Positions 1 through 8,206 of a stretch of DNA of 64,000 nt are shown here, piece after piece. The stretch lies in assembly GCF_026339875.1 (NCBI RefSeq), contig NZ_JAPEPZ010000001.1, positions 5,022,001-5,086,000 of the forward strand, written 5' to 3'. The translations under genes and the position numbers were made by a program. Below the pieces are notes generated by a model that was not told the origin of the DNA, searched no databases, and saw only the letters and a list, made by a program, of their open reading frames with translations. Positions within the stretch are counted from its first letter, which is position 1, and each line of letters opens with the position of its first letter. The DNA is from Streptomyces sp. NBC_01571 (GTDB lineage Bacteria > Actinomycetota > Actinomycetes > Streptomycetales > Streptomycetaceae).

Positions 1-460
1 CCTGACAGCAGGCCGCACTCGACAGCAGCCGTGATTGACAACCGACCGCGTTCCCCGCGACGAATACGCGGGACGGGCGGCGGAATTCCCGACGAATGAC
101 GGGGGTCAATGACGGCGGTCATCGACAGCGGCCAGAAGTGGCCTACCGGAAAGGACCGCGTGGCCGGGAATCGGGGGCCCGCGCGTTGCCTCGCGGGCCC
201 CTCGGCACTACCGTTGCGGCCATGACTGCCGGGTCGGCCTCGTGCCGTGAGCGAGTTGGTCGCCCGGCCTCCGAGTGAGGCCGGGGCGGTGCAGGGCACC
301 GCCCACCCCTTTTCTTCGCGCACTCCGGGATGCGGAGTGTCGCGCGCCTTCCTCTCCCTTTGATTTTCCGCAACGCGGGCTTCGCGTGCTCTCGCACGCG
401 CACGGCGCCGCGGCGATTCCCCCTGCCCGAAAACTGCCCGAAGACAGCAGAAAGCAGAGC
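1..460. other. Intergenic region before the first gene
   Basis: I see no convincing gene here. The short open frames lack a ribosome binding site and family resemblance. The only clear structure is a hairpin at 284-304, listed separately. The stretch probably contains the promoter of the nitroreductase-hemerythrin gene and the 3' flank of a gene outside the window. Confidence 0.5.
284..304 (+). terminator. GC-rich hairpin, possible terminator
   Basis: A perfect 9-bp inverted repeat (GGGCGGTGC / GCACCGCCC) has a 3-base loop and is followed by a pyrimidine-rich tract. It lies about 155 bases upstream of the first gene and could end transcription arriving from outside the window. Confidence 0.45.
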
Positions 461-1309
461 ATGCCCAACGCCTTCAACCAGCAGATCATCGATGAATTCC
501 GCGCCCGTCACGGGAAAGTGGGCGGCCCTTTCGAAGGAGCCCGACTGCTCCTGCTGACCACCACCGGGACGCGCACCAGAACCCCGCACACCACCCCCCT
601 CGGCTACTACCCCGACGGCGGCGGCCGGGTCCTCGTCATCGCCTCGGCCGGAGGAGCGCCCAGGCACCCGGACTGGTTCCGCAACCTCGTCGCCGACCCG
701 CGCGTGCGCGTCGAGAGCGGCGTCTTCACCTACGACGCGCGGGCCGTCGTCCTGGAGGGCGCCGAGCGCGACCGACTCTTCGCCCGGGCGGTGGAGGCCG
801 ACCCGGGGTGGGCGACGTACCAGGCGAAGACGGACCGCGTGATCCCCGTCGTCGCGCTCCAGGAGATCGCCCAGGACGGCCCGCCGCGCGTGAACGCCGG
901 CTCCGTGAGCGAGGCCCTGAAGGCCGTCCATGACGCCTTTCGGCGCGAACTCGCCCTGATCCGAGCGGAGTTCACGTTCTCAGGTACCTCCCTGGGTGCC
1001 CAGCTCCGCGTCAACTGCCTCACCCTCTGCCAGGGTCTGCACCAGCACCACACCGGCGAGGACATCGGCCTCTTCCGTGCCCTCGCCGACCGGCACCCCG
1101 AACACGCGCCGCTGCTGGACCGGCTGCGCGACGAGCACGGGCGGATCGCCGTGCTGACCGGGGAACTGCGCCGGGTCGTCGGCCAGAACCACGCCGACCC
1201 GGCCCTCGTACTCCCCGAGGTGGTACGCCTCACCGAAGCGCTCGAAGCCCATCTCCGCGACGAGGAGGACCAGCTGATCCCGCTTCTGGACGCCGCGAGC
1301 GCCCGCTGA
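461..1309 (+). CDS. Nitroreductase (DUF385/Ddn-like) fused to a hemerythrin HHE domain
   Basis: The 282-residue product has two parts. Residues 1-140 resemble the F420/flavin-dependent split-barrel nitroreductase family (Ddn, DUF385), with the typical start (NQQIIDEFRARHGKVGG) and the DWFRNLVADP segment. Residues 150-282 form an HHE helical bundle whose likely iron ligands include H157, H197, H226, H264 and E268. Redox or oxygen/NO-related chemistry is inferred; the substrate is unknown. I chose ATG 461 because the nitroreductase family begins there; frames open further upstream lack family similarity. The gene stands alone and is convergent with the double-kinase gene. Confidence 0.85.
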   Translation: MPNAFNQQIIDEFRARHGKVGGPFEGARLLLLTTTGTRTRTPHTTPLGYYPDGGGRVLVIASAGGAPRHPDWFRNLVADPRVRVESGVFTYDARAVVLEGAERDRLFARAVEADPGWATYQAKTDRVIPVVALQEIAQDGPPRVNAGSVSEALKAVHDAFRRELALIRAEFTFSGTSLGAQLRVNCLTLCQGLHQHHTGEDIGLFRALADRHPEHAPLLDRLRDEHGRIAVLTGELRRVVGQNHADPALVLPEVVRLTEALEAHLRDEEDQLIPLLDAASAR

Positions 1310-1320
1310 GTCGCAGGTCC

Positions 1321-1350
1321 GGCGGTCTCGTCGAGCAGGACGAGGCCGCC
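1321..1350 (+). terminator. Hairpin after the nitroreductase-hemerythrin gene
   Basis: Arms GGCGGTCTCGTC (1321-1332) and GACGAGGCCGCC (1339-1350) pair with one mismatch around a 6-base loop, 12 bases after the stop codon at 1309. Probable factor-independent terminator for the plus-strand gene. Confidence 0.55.
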
Positions 1351-1390
1351 GGGCCGGCCACCGGGCCGACCCGTACGAGTGGGGCGGGCG

Positions 1391-1448
1391 CCGGCCGGGG
1401 TCTCCGCGGACTCGCGGAAGCTCAGGATTCCGCGGAGACCCCGGCCGG
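1391..1448. terminator. 20-bp perfect inverted repeat between convergent genes
   Basis: Arms at 1391-1410 and 1429-1448 are exact reverse complements with an 18-base loop. The right arm lies inside the last codons of the minus-strand kinase gene and its stop codon (1422) lies in the loop. Being symmetric and between convergent genes, it may work in both directions. Confidence 0.6.
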
Positions 1449-3656
1449 CCGCCGGTTCCCGCGTTCTCCGTGAGGCAGCGCGCGGGCGAGGTAGGGGTTC
1501 GTCGTCCGGCCCGGAAGTCCCAGCGCCGCGATGGCCTCGGCGAGGGTCATCGCGTAGGAGCCGACGGCCCGGCGGACGTTCGGGGCGTCCAGACTGTCGC
1601 CGGTCACCAGACGGTCGAGGTCCACGTACGCCGAGCGGACCACCTCCATCCAGCGGTAGACGCGCCAGTCCTCGCGCCAGCCCTTCGTGCAGTCCTCCGG
1701 CAGCACCCGCGCCCAGCGGGCGAACAGACGCTCACGGATCTCGGGCCGCGTGGGCGTCAGATGCATGTGCCGGACCAGGTCGTACAGGGGGTCGCCGACG
1801 ACCGCCATCTCCCAGTCGATGAGCACCAGTTCGCCCCGCTCACCGCGCACCAGGTTCCACGGGTTGAGATCTCCGTGCAGGAGCACGGGCCGACGGGGGA
1901 CCAGCGTGTGGCGGTCGAGGATCTCGCCGAGCCGGTACCCGTCGGGGAGCCCGAGTTCCCGCATCAGGTCCCGGGTCGGTTTGGGCAGTGCGTTCACCAT
2001 GTGGACCAGTTCGTCGCGGAGTCCGGGGTAGAGATTCAGCCCCTCCCGGAACGGGTCCAGCTCGTCGCAGTCGACCGAGGCCAGGGCCCCGAGCTGGTCC
2101 ACGAGATCGTCCGCCTCGTACGGGCGCAGGCCGTCCACGGGGTGGTCCGGTGGCCTGAACCCGTCCGCCGGCCCTTCGTACGAGTGGATGGTGAACTGTT
2201 CCATCAGGCCGCTGATGCCCAGGGCCAGCACGCGCGGGGCACGCACGGAGACGTTCGACCGCTCGATGGCTCCGAGGACGGCGTGCTCGTTGAGGAACCG
2301 GCGCTCGCGGGCGTTCGCCGCGCCGACCCTCCGGCGGACCATGACGGGAAAGGGCACGCCCGGCACCCGTACCGCCGTGTTGAGGTGGGCCGTTCCCTTG
2401 AACACCCGGTCCGCGGAGGCGGCCCCCTCCTCGAACAGGGCCTCGCTCACGGCCGCCTTGGAGAGGCACGGATGCGGAGGGAGTCTTTCGTCGGCCTTCC
2501 AGACGATCTCCTGGCGGGACCAGGGATGTTTGTGCCGGCCTCCGTGGGACTCGTTCCACCGGAAGAGAATGCGCTCGATCGCGGTCTCGTCGGGCACGCT
2601 CGCGAGCCGCAGTGGTTCCTCGGCGGCAAGGAGTGCCCGGCGCACCGCACCGGTGGCGGCGTCCAGTTGCTGCTGTTTGGCGGAGTCACCCATCGACATC
2701 GCGGCCCGGATCACATCCGGGTAGACGGACTGGGCGCGCTCGAAGGCGACGTAGTGCCCGAGGTCGCGGTCGAGCCCGTACACGGCCGCGGGGCGCCGTC
2801 GGCCCATCGCCTCACGCCATGCCTCGATCACCTCGGGCCACTGGTATTCGGGGTACCGCATCCGCACCAGATGCGTGGCGAGGTCGTGCAGCGGGTCGCC
2901 GTAGCTCGCCAGTTCCCAGTCGACGCAGATCAGGGGCGGGTCGCCGTCGTAGGAGACGATCACGTTGTCCCGGTGCAGGTCGGTGTGGAGCAGGCTGAAG
3001 GGGCGGCTGACCAGCGCCGGCACCCTCTCGGCGAACCGCACCATCGCGTCCTCGGGAATGCCCAGCATCGCGAAGAGGCCGCCGAACTCACCCCAGTTGC
3101 GCTGCCTGATCTGCTCCTCCGCCGCGAACGCCAACGCCCGCAGAAAGGCGCTGCTGTCACGGTTGGAACGGGGCCAGGACGGGGGCAGCGGAGGAAGGTG
3201 CTGTCTGCGCACCTGCGTCATGTCCGCGAGGAGATCCGCCAGGGCGAGGACCAGACCGGAGTGCAGCGGATTGTCGTTCGGGCAGATACGCGACAGCGGC
3301 ATGCCCTCCACATAGCTGAGAATGGTCAGATCACGGTGCTTGACCAGGCACCGCGGAACGTGCGGCAGTACGCCGCAGATCGTGTTGAGGATCTCCGCCT
3401 CGTCCTGCCAGGTCCTGATGACCACGGGCAGCGCCGAGGGGATACGTTCCCGCACCGTCACCGGCGCGCCGTCCTCGCACGCCACCAGGCGGGAGTCGTG
3501 CTCCGTGAGCGGCCTCACCATGTAATTCAGATTGTGGTGTCCCCTGCCGAACGATCCGAATGCCTTGGCGTAGCGGACGAAGTGGCGGTACTCCGTGTCC
3601 GACGCCTCTTCCAGGGCCAGGGGACCGCGCGGGCCGGACATCAGCGGAACGCCCAC
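1422..3656 (-). CDS. Protein with two tandem aminoglycoside/choline-phosphotransferase domains
   Basis: This 744-residue cytoplasmic protein contains two complete APH-like kinase lobes. The first has the catalytic motif HTDLHRDN (224-231) and the metal-binding VDWE (245-248). The second has HGDLNPWN (594-601) and IDWE (613-616). Family members phosphorylate small hydroxylated molecules such as aminoglycosides, choline, thiamine or fructosamine; the substrate here cannot be told. Usual family members have one domain of about 300 residues, so the fusion is unusual. ATG 3656 is used; ATG at codon 6 is an alternative. It lies 170 bases downstream of the first GntR gene on the same strand, so co-regulation is possible but unproven. 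Confidence 0.8.
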   Translation of the reverse strand: MGVPLMSGPRGPLALEEASDTEYRHFVRYAKAFGSFGRGHHNLNYMVRPLTEHDSRLVACEDGAPVTVRERIPSALPVVIRTWQDEAEILNTICGVLPHVPRCLVKHRDLTILSYVEGMPLSRICPNDNPLHSGLVLALADLLADMTQVRRQHLPPLPPSWPRSNRDSSAFLRALAFAAEEQIRQRNWGEFGGLFAMLGIPEDAMVRFAERVPALVSRPFSLLHTDLHRDNVIVSYDGDPPLICVDWELASYGDPLHDLATHLVRMRYPEYQWPEVIEAWREAMGRRRPAAVYGLDRDLGHYVAFERAQSVYPDVIRAAMSMGDSAKQQQLDAATGAVRRALLAAEEPLRLASVPDETAIERILFRWNESHGGRHKHPWSRQEIVWKADERLPPHPCLSKAAVSEALFEEGAASADRVFKGTAHLNTAVRVPGVPFPVMVRRRVGAANARERRFLNEHAVLGAIERSNVSVRAPRVLALGISGLMEQFTIHSYEGPADGFRPPDHPVDGLRPYEADDLVDQLGALASVDCDELDPFREGLNLYPGLRDELVHMVNALPKPTRDLMRELGLPDGYRLGEILDRHTLVPRRPVLLHGDLNPWNLVRGERGELVLIDWEMAVVGDPLYDLVRHMHLTPTRPEIRERLFARWARVLPEDCTKGWREDWRVYRWMEVVRSAYVDLDRLVTGDSLDAPNVRRAVGSYAMTLAEAIAALGLPGRTTNPYLARALPHGERGNRRPAGVSAES

Positions 3657-3829
3657 GGGTCACTCCTGAATGGCTGTGCGTTGTCGCCGATGTTCATGCA
3701 TCGCGACGAGGGTGAGGACACCCTAGTGGTCGCCCAGGAGCCTGGCCGCGCAATCGCTGCGTACTTGAGAAAGAGTTCTACATTCAAGGAGTGCCGCACT
3801 GCCGGAGGACCGGTGGACCCGGCTCCGGC

Positions 3830-4756
3830 TCAGGACGGCCGCGCGAGAAGATCCCAGCACGAATCGAACCAGGCGTGCATGCTCTCCACGAACACCGACC
3901 CGGAGGAGTCGGGATCACCCTCGTCGTTGACGTGGCGGGTGAGTGTCGATCCCAGGCCGAGCACGTCGATGGCGTCGACCTCGGTCTCGTCGTCCATGAG
4001 GATCGAGCGTTCCACCACCTCGTACGGCCCGAACAAGGCCTCCGCGCCCGGACGCAGATACAGCTTGAACGCGGGGGTGAGCGGCACGTGCCGGACCTCC
4101 ACCTGTACGGAGGGCACCAGTCCCTCCGTCTGCAGGTCCCGCAGCGCCGAACGCAACGAGATCGCGTGCCGCCGGGTGATGGCGTGCAGGCGGTCCTGGA
4201 GCTGTCCGTTCAACTGGTCCAGTTGTCCGGCCTCCGCTTCGCGCTCCTCCTCTCCCTCACGCGCGGGGCTCTGCGCACGGGGGTAGGGCAGCTCGAGTGA
4301 CAGGGAGGGCAACAGCATGCGCAGTTCAATGCGCTCGGGTGTGATCTCCTCCAGCCGGATGCGCTCGGCCTGCAGCCGGATGTGGGCGTCCAGAGATTCG
4401 GACGTGAGGGTGAACACGTCCAATTGGACGACCGGCTGAGCGAAGGCGCGGGCGATGAAGGTACCCAGGGTCGCGCGCACCCGGGGCGCTTCCTGCCGGG
4501 GGTTGCCGAGGTGTATGGGGCTCTTCACGACGCGCGAGCCGCTGCCCTGCCGGGACTCGATCCAGCCCTCGCCCGACAGCGCTCTCAGGGCCCGCTGAAC
4601 GGTGTCCCGGGAGACCGCCAACTCGTCGGCCAGGGCTCGCTGGGCCGGCAGTGTGCTGCCCAGCGGGTAGACCCCGTTGGCCAGCCGGCCGCGCAGCTCC
4701 TCCAGGACACGCCAGAACTCCCTGCCGCCCCCTTCGGTGGTCTGCTCCTCGCCCAC
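3830..4756 (-). CDS. GntR-family regulator, divergent DevA-like paralog
   Basis: The 308-residue protein starts with a GntR winged-helix domain (about residues 12-80: GVYPLGSTLPAQRALADELA, then VSRDTVQRALRAL). Its C-terminal part is not a standard UTRA or FadR domain. It aligns instead with the two GntR proteins at 5917 and 7217, sharing LLPS, LTPAFKLYL and a terminal FVES-WFDSCWDL segment, with an extra charged insert (AREGEEEREAEAG). GTG 4756 is preferred because AAAGGAGG lies 10 bases upstream; TTG 4789 is also in frame. It is divergent from a 62-residue membrane protein gene. A ligand-sensing role for the C-terminal domain is inferred. Confidence 0.8.
   Translation of the reverse strand: MGEEQTTEGGGREFWRVLEELRGRLANGVYPLGSTLPAQRALADELAVSRDTVQRALRALSGEGWIESRQGSGSRVVKSPIHLGNPRQEAPRVRATLGTFIARAFAQPVVQLDVFTLTSESLDAHIRLQAERIRLEEITPERIELRMLLPSLSLELPYPRAQSPAREGEEEREAEAGQLDQLNGQLQDRLHAITRRHAISLRSALRDLQTEGLVPSVQVEVRHVPLTPAFKLYLRPGAEALFGPYEVVERSILMDDETEVDAIDVLGLGSTLTRHVNDEGDPDSSGSVFVESMHAWFDSCWDLLARPS
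4418..4429. promoter_or_regulatory. 12-bp palindrome GTCCAATTGGAC inside the first gntR gene
   Basis: This is identical to the palindrome at 4873-4884 in the divergent promoter region about 455 bases away. AT-centred palindromes of this length are uncommon in this GC-rich sequence, so a second operator for the adjacent regulator is possible. Chance codon use cannot be excluded. Confidence 0.3.
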
Positions 4757-4872
4757 ACGGCGACCGTACCTCCTTTGGCCGACAAGCAAACCGGTTCCAG
4801 TCAGGCAGTGGTCGCCACCGGCTGCCGGTTAAGGGATCAATCCGGCCGGGAAAACCAATCTCAAGTCAACCA

Positions 4873-4884
4873 GTCCAATTGGAC
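4873..4884. promoter_or_regulatory. Candidate operator between the first gntR gene and its small partner
   Basis: The perfect palindrome GTCCAATTGGAC lies between the two divergent genes and is flanked by TCAAC and GTTGA, which extend the dyad imperfectly. GntR proteins bind short palindromes near their own genes, so autoregulation is inferred. Confidence 0.5.
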
Positions 4885-4925
4885 CGGTAGTTGATCGATT
4901 CGTGGAAGTGGACGGGGTGGGACTC

Positions 4926-5114
4926 ATGGTCTTCTTTCAACTGGTCGTCGCCGTACTGGAATGCGGGGCGGCGCAGCTGGTCCGGTCGCGGCTCGGACTG
5001 GCCGGTCTGCTCGTGCTGACCTGCCTGGTGGTGGGCATACGCGCGGGAAGCGCCCGGCTGGTCTGGTGGTCGGCGGGGCTCTTCTTCCTGCTGACCCTGC
5101 AGATGCAGGCCTGA
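4926..5114 (+). CDS. Small hydrophobic membrane protein of the DevA-like locus, copy 1
   Basis: The 62-residue product has two hydrophobic stretches (about residues 3-16 and 24-37, continuing to 46-58) separated by a basic turn (VGIRAGS). It aligns without gaps with the proteins at 7010 (62 residues) and 8342 (61 residues): shared G14, Q17, G27 and the G-[IVL]-[RK]-A turn near 37-40. ATG 4926 is preferred over GTG 4902 because it has a GGGGTGGG sequence 5 bases upstream and gives the same length as its paralogs. The function is unknown. It is divergent from the first GntR gene and convergent with the HAD gene. Confidence 0.65.
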   Translation: MVFFQLVVAVLECGAAQLVRSRLGLAGLLVLTCLVVGIRAGSARLVWWSAGLFFLLTLQMQA

Positions 5115-5179
5115 GACTTCGGACGCGGACCGCCCGCCACCCTCACCGGCGTCTGCACCCGGACCCGCAGCCGCAGCTG

Positions 5180-5917
5180 TCAGAGCTGCCGCCGAAGCAG
5201 CCGCAGCAGCGGCTCCAGTGACTCCACCACGTTCTCGGCGCCCGCTTCGCGCAGCTGCTTCTCCTTGTACGCGTTGCGCGCGTAGCCGAGGAACGGGACG
5301 CCGGCCCGTTGCGCGGCCTGGTGGTCGGTGGGGGCGTCGCCGATCATCAGGGCGGCGGCGGGGGCGGCGCCCATGGCGTTCAGCGCGCGGTTGAGGCAGT
5401 GCGGGTGCGGCTTGAGCTGGTTGAGGTCTTCCGTGCGGCCGTAGAGGTTGGGGGCGAAGCAGCCGGTGAGGCCACGGCTTTCGAGGTAGCCCGAGACCGT
5501 GCGGGCCGAGTTGTTGGTCGCGATGGCCAGCCGCACGCCCACCGCGCTCCAGGTCCGGATCAGCGGATCCGCGTACGGGGTCGGCCAGGCGGAGGGCACC
5601 GCCTTCAGTTCCTGCTGGGTGAGGCGTTCCTCCAGCTCGGCCACCAGGTCGCTGTGCGGATGGCGCCGATGGACGGCGTACAGGACGACCATCGGGTCGG
5701 GGTGGGCCTGCTCCTCCTCCGTCAGGAGTCCGCGCATTCCCTGGCGTTCGAGCCACTCCACCAGGTCCTTCGCCACGTTCTCCGCGCGGTGCCCCGCGAA
5801 CAGCCGGCAGATCGGTCCGTCGAAGTCGAAGAGCACGAAGTGAGCACGTTCGATCACTTCTCGCAGGTTCTCGGTCTCTGCCGCCACCAGTTCGGTCTGC
5901 CTCGTATCAGAAGTCAC
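5180..5917 (-). CDS. devB: HAD-family phosphatase, DevB-like
   Basis: The 245-residue protein has the HAD motifs: nucleophile region FDFDGPICRLF with the Asp-x-Asp pair near the N-terminus, ATNNS (motif II), KPHP (motif III lysine) and GDAPTD (motif IV). It should hydrolyse a small phosphorylated metabolite such as a sugar phosphate; the substrate is unknown. GTG 5917 shares one base with the TAG stop of the upstream GntR gene, so translation is coupled. In S. coelicolor the developmental regulator devA is co-transcribed with the hydrolase gene devB, and this arrangement matches. Confidence 0.8.
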   Translation of the reverse strand: MTSDTRQTELVAAETENLREVIERAHFVLFDFDGPICRLFAGHRAENVAKDLVEWLERQGMRGLLTEEEQAHPDPMVVLYAVHRRHPHSDLVAELEERLTQQELKAVPSAWPTPYADPLIRTWSAVGVRLAIATNNSARTVSGYLESRGLTGCFAPNLYGRTEDLNQLKPHPHCLNRALNAMGAAPAAALMIGDAPTDHQAAQRAGVPFLGYARNAYKEKQLREAGAENVVESLEPLLRLLRRQL

Positions 5918-6789
5918 TAGGAGAGTGTCAGGTCCGTGGTGATGGTTTCCCAGAGGGCGTCGAACCACTTCTGCGATTGCTCCACGAACGCGGCGTCCCG
6001 CATGCCGGACCGCTTCTCGAAGGAGAAGAGGAGGGAGTCCGATCCCAGTGCGTCGTACATGTCCAGCGTCACGTCGGCCATCTCCTCCTCCCGTCGCGTG
6101 ACCATGTAGTACGCGAGCAGGGCCTCGGCCTCGTTGAGAAGGTACAACTTCACGGGCGGGGTGAAGGGCAGGGCCCGGAACGTCACCCGCACGTCGATAC
6201 CGTGCGAGGAGCGCAGGGCGCGGAGGTTGTGCTGGAGGACGTGGACCTGGGCGTTGCGCTGGGCCAGCCAGCGACCGTGGACCGGGTCGTCGTCCGCCCC
6301 GCTGTCGACGGATACCGGGAAGGCCAGGTTGATGTCCCGGGACGGAAGCAGGATGCGGACGTCGATCGACTCGGGGCGCAGGCGGCCCTCATGGATCAGG
6401 CGGACCGGTTCGCCGAGCGCCAGCATGAGCGTCTCCGCGGTCAGACAGGCCGCGTCGATCCGGACGTGCGGCGCCGAGAACGCCTGGGCCAGGCGGGGCG
6501 CCAGGCCGACCATCGTCGTCTGGGGCTCGCCCTGTGCCGGGGCCTGCTCCGCGATCCGCGGCGGGCTCCCCTTGCTGACGTTGCTGAGCAGACCGTCGTC
6601 CTGAAGGGCGCGCAGGGCCTGCCGGACGGTCCCCCGCTCGACACCGAACTCCTCCGCCAGCTCGGCCTGCGTGGGCAGACGGTCTCCCGCCTTGAGGTCT
6701 CCGGCCCGGATCCGATCCCTCAGGACGTCGGCGATCTCCTGCGGCGAAAGCCTTCTGCTGCCGTTCACTGCAACGTTCTCCTGGGTCAC
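5917..6789 (-). CDS. devA: GntR-family developmental regulator, DevA-like
   Basis: The 290-residue protein has a GntR winged helix (AGDLKAGDRLPTQAELAEEF, then VERGTVRQALRAL) and the DevA-type C-terminal domain seen in the other two GntR proteins here, with VRILLPSRDINLAFP, FTPPVKLYLL and FVEQSQKWFDALWETI. In S. coelicolor DevA is needed for aerial development and represses itself. Coupling to a HAD hydrolase gene supports this assignment. Starts TTG 6795, GTG 6789 and GTG 6768 are possible; only 6768 has a good Shine-Dalgarno sequence (AGGAG, 9 bases upstream). The 9-11-9 inverted repeat at 6801-6829 abuts the 5' end and fits autoregulation. Confidence 0.78.
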   Translation of the reverse strand: MTQENVAVNGSRRLSPQEIADVLRDRIRAGDLKAGDRLPTQAELAEEFGVERGTVRQALRALQDDGLLSNVSKGSPPRIAEQAPAQGEPQTTMVGLAPRLAQAFSAPHVRIDAACLTAETLMLALGEPVRLIHEGRLRPESIDVRILLPSRDINLAFPVSVDSGADDDPVHGRWLAQRNAQVHVLQHNLRALRSSHGIDVRVTFRALPFTPPVKLYLLNEAEALLAYYMVTRREEEMADVTLDMYDALGSDSLLFSFEKRSGMRDAAFVEQSQKWFDALWETITTDLTLS

Positions 6790-6800
6790 GACCAAACGTT

Positions 6801-6829
6801 ACAACTCCCACCCATCTACGGGGAGTTGT
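6801..6829. promoter_or_regulatory. Candidate DevA operator: 9-11-9 inverted repeat
   Basis: ACAACTCCC (6801-6809) and GGGAGTTGT (6821-6829) are perfect reverse complements. They lie just upstream of the DevA-like start. The block from the GTG codon outward (CGACCAAAC, ACAACT, CCATCT, GGG, AGTTG) recurs at 8120-8158 in front of the third GntR gene. Confidence 0.6.
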
Positions 6830-6876
6830 TTAAAAGTTGTTTATGACTGGCGGCCAAGTGGGGACAACCTAAACAG

Positions 6877-6904
6877 AGTTGGCAGCCAACTTGGCCAAGT
6901 TGGC
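6877..6904. promoter_or_regulatory. Overlapping palindromes in the devA / small-gene divergent promoter
   Basis: AGTTGG-CAG-CCAACT (6877-6891) overlaps a perfect 20-bp palindrome, GCCAACTTGGCCAAGTTGGC (6885-6904). The first dyad, with a different 3-base centre, occurs again at 8207-8221 in front of the third small gene. These are probably binding sites for the DevA-like regulators. Confidence 0.6.
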
Positions 6905-7009
6905 GGAAGTTTTGCCTCCCCCACCGAGCCAGGTGCCCCGACTCACCGGACTCACCCCCGCACACCCCAGAGGAACCACCACGCCACAGTAGAAGCAGGA
7001 GAACCGACC

Positions 7010-7198
7010 ATGCCCGCCATCGCCCTTCTCTCCGCCCTCTTCGTCGTCGGCTTCGACCAGTTCGTTCAGTGGCAGTACGGCACGACCGGCGTCGTCGGTC
7101 TGCTGCTGCTCACCATCGGGGTCAAGGCGAAGAGCCCCACCTGCAGCTCCATCGGGGCGGTCGTCCTCGCCCTGCTGGTGGCCGGCCCCGCCCTGTGA
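7010..7198 (+). CDS. Small hydrophobic membrane protein of the DevA-like locus, copy 2
   Basis: The 62-residue product (MPAIALLSALFVVGFDQFVQW...) is predicted to span the membrane twice (about residues 3-16 and 24-37, with a third hydrophobic end at 47-60) and has a basic turn GVKAKS. It is clearly paralogous to the 61-residue protein at 8342 (shared FxQxxQWxYG, LLTxGxKAK, SIGAVxLxLL) and more distantly to that at 4926. A ribosome binding site (GCAGGAG) precedes ATG 7010. The gene is divergent from devA with palindromes between them. The function is unknown. Confidence 0.75.
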   Translation: MPAIALLSALFVVGFDQFVQWQYGTTGVVGLLLLTIGVKAKSPTCSSIGAVVLALLVAGPAL

Positions 7199-7216
7199 GC
7201 CCCGGCCGGGAGACGG

Positions 7217-8119
7217 TCAGCCCGAAAGCAGCAGCTCCGAGCTGATGGTCTCCCACAGCGCGTCGAACCAGAGATGGGACTGCTCCACGAACGTGGTGTC
7301 CCGCGGCCCGGCTCCGTGCGCGAACGGGAACAGCATCGACTGGGTGCCCCGGACGTCGTACATCTCCAGGTACTCGTGGTCGACCTCCTCCTCGCGCCTG
7401 GCCAGGGTGTAGTACGCGAAGAGCGCTTCGACCCCGTTGAGCAGGTACAGCTTCACGGGCGGGGTGAAAGGCAGCGCGCGGAAGGCGACGTTGACGTCGA
7501 TGCCGTGGGTGGCGCGCAGGGCGAGCAGGTTGTGGCGCAGCACCTGGCCCTGGGCGTTGCGGTTGGTGAGCCAGCTGCGCTGGAGCCGTCCCGAGGCCGA
7601 AGCGTCCACCGGGGCCGGGAAGGCCAGGTCGATGTCACTGCTGGGGAGCAGGACGCGGACGTCCACCCTGGCTGGTTTTATACGGCCCGCGTGAATTTGC
7701 CGGAGGGGCTCGCCCATGGCAAGGGTGAGCGAGATCGAGGTCAGGCACAGCGCGTCGATCTCCACGTGCCGGGCCCCGAAGGCGGCCGTGATCCGGCCGC
7801 CCAGCGCCACCGTGGTGGGCTGCGGTGAGGCTTCCGGGCCGGTCAGACCCCGTCCCAGGGTGTCGGCGACGGTGGCCGGGCTCCCCTTGGACATGTTGAC
7901 GAGCAGGTGCTCCGACTGCAGGATGCGTAACGCCTGACGGACGGCCCCGCGCTCGACACCGAACTCGTCGGCCAGTTTGGCCTGTGTGGGCATGCGCTGG
8001 CCCGGCCGCAGCTTGCCGGACCTGATCCGGCTCCGCAGTTCGTCGGCCACTTCACGGTGTGACCTCTGTGGCCGTGGTGACCTGTTCCGCCCATTGGCGG
8101 CGGCGTGTTCCGGCTCCAC
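7217..8119 (-). CDS. devE: GntR-family regulator, DevE-like paralog of DevA
   Basis: The 300-residue protein has the GntR helix-turn-helix (RSGKLRPGQRMPTQAKLADEF, VERGAVRQALRIL) and a C-terminal domain nearly collinear with the DevA-like protein (VRVLLPSSDIDLAFP, HGIDVNVAFRALPFTPPVKL, FVEQSHLWFDALWETI). In S. coelicolor a second devA-like gene, devE, lies beside devA, so I assign this copy to devE on position and similarity. GTG 8119 is in frame with TTG 8125, and neither has a clear Shine-Dalgarno sequence. It is convergent with small gene 2 and divergent from small gene 3. Confidence 0.75.
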   Translation of the reverse strand: MEPEHAAANGRNRSPRPQRSHREVADELRSRIRSGKLRPGQRMPTQAKLADEFGVERGAVRQALRILQSEHLLVNMSKGSPATVADTLGRGLTGPEASPQPTTVALGGRITAAFGARHVEIDALCLTSISLTLAMGEPLRQIHAGRIKPARVDVRVLLPSSDIDLAFPAPVDASASGRLQRSWLTNRNAQGQVLRHNLLALRATHGIDVNVAFRALPFTPPVKLYLLNGVEALFAYYTLARREEEVDHEYLEMYDVRGTQSMLFPFAHGAGPRDTTFVEQSHLWFDALWETISSELLLSG

Positions 8120-8206
8120 GACCAAACACTACAACTTCGCGCCATCTTTGGGCAGTTGAAGGATAGGTGGTTATGAGTCGACCCAACGCGGAGATAACCA
8201 TGAGTG

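Noticed and set aside
1470..4286. Plus-strand open frame of about 940 codons antisense to the double kinase
   Set aside because: The minus-strand protein has two intact kinase motif sets, and the plus-strand frame shows none and lacks a plausible start signal.
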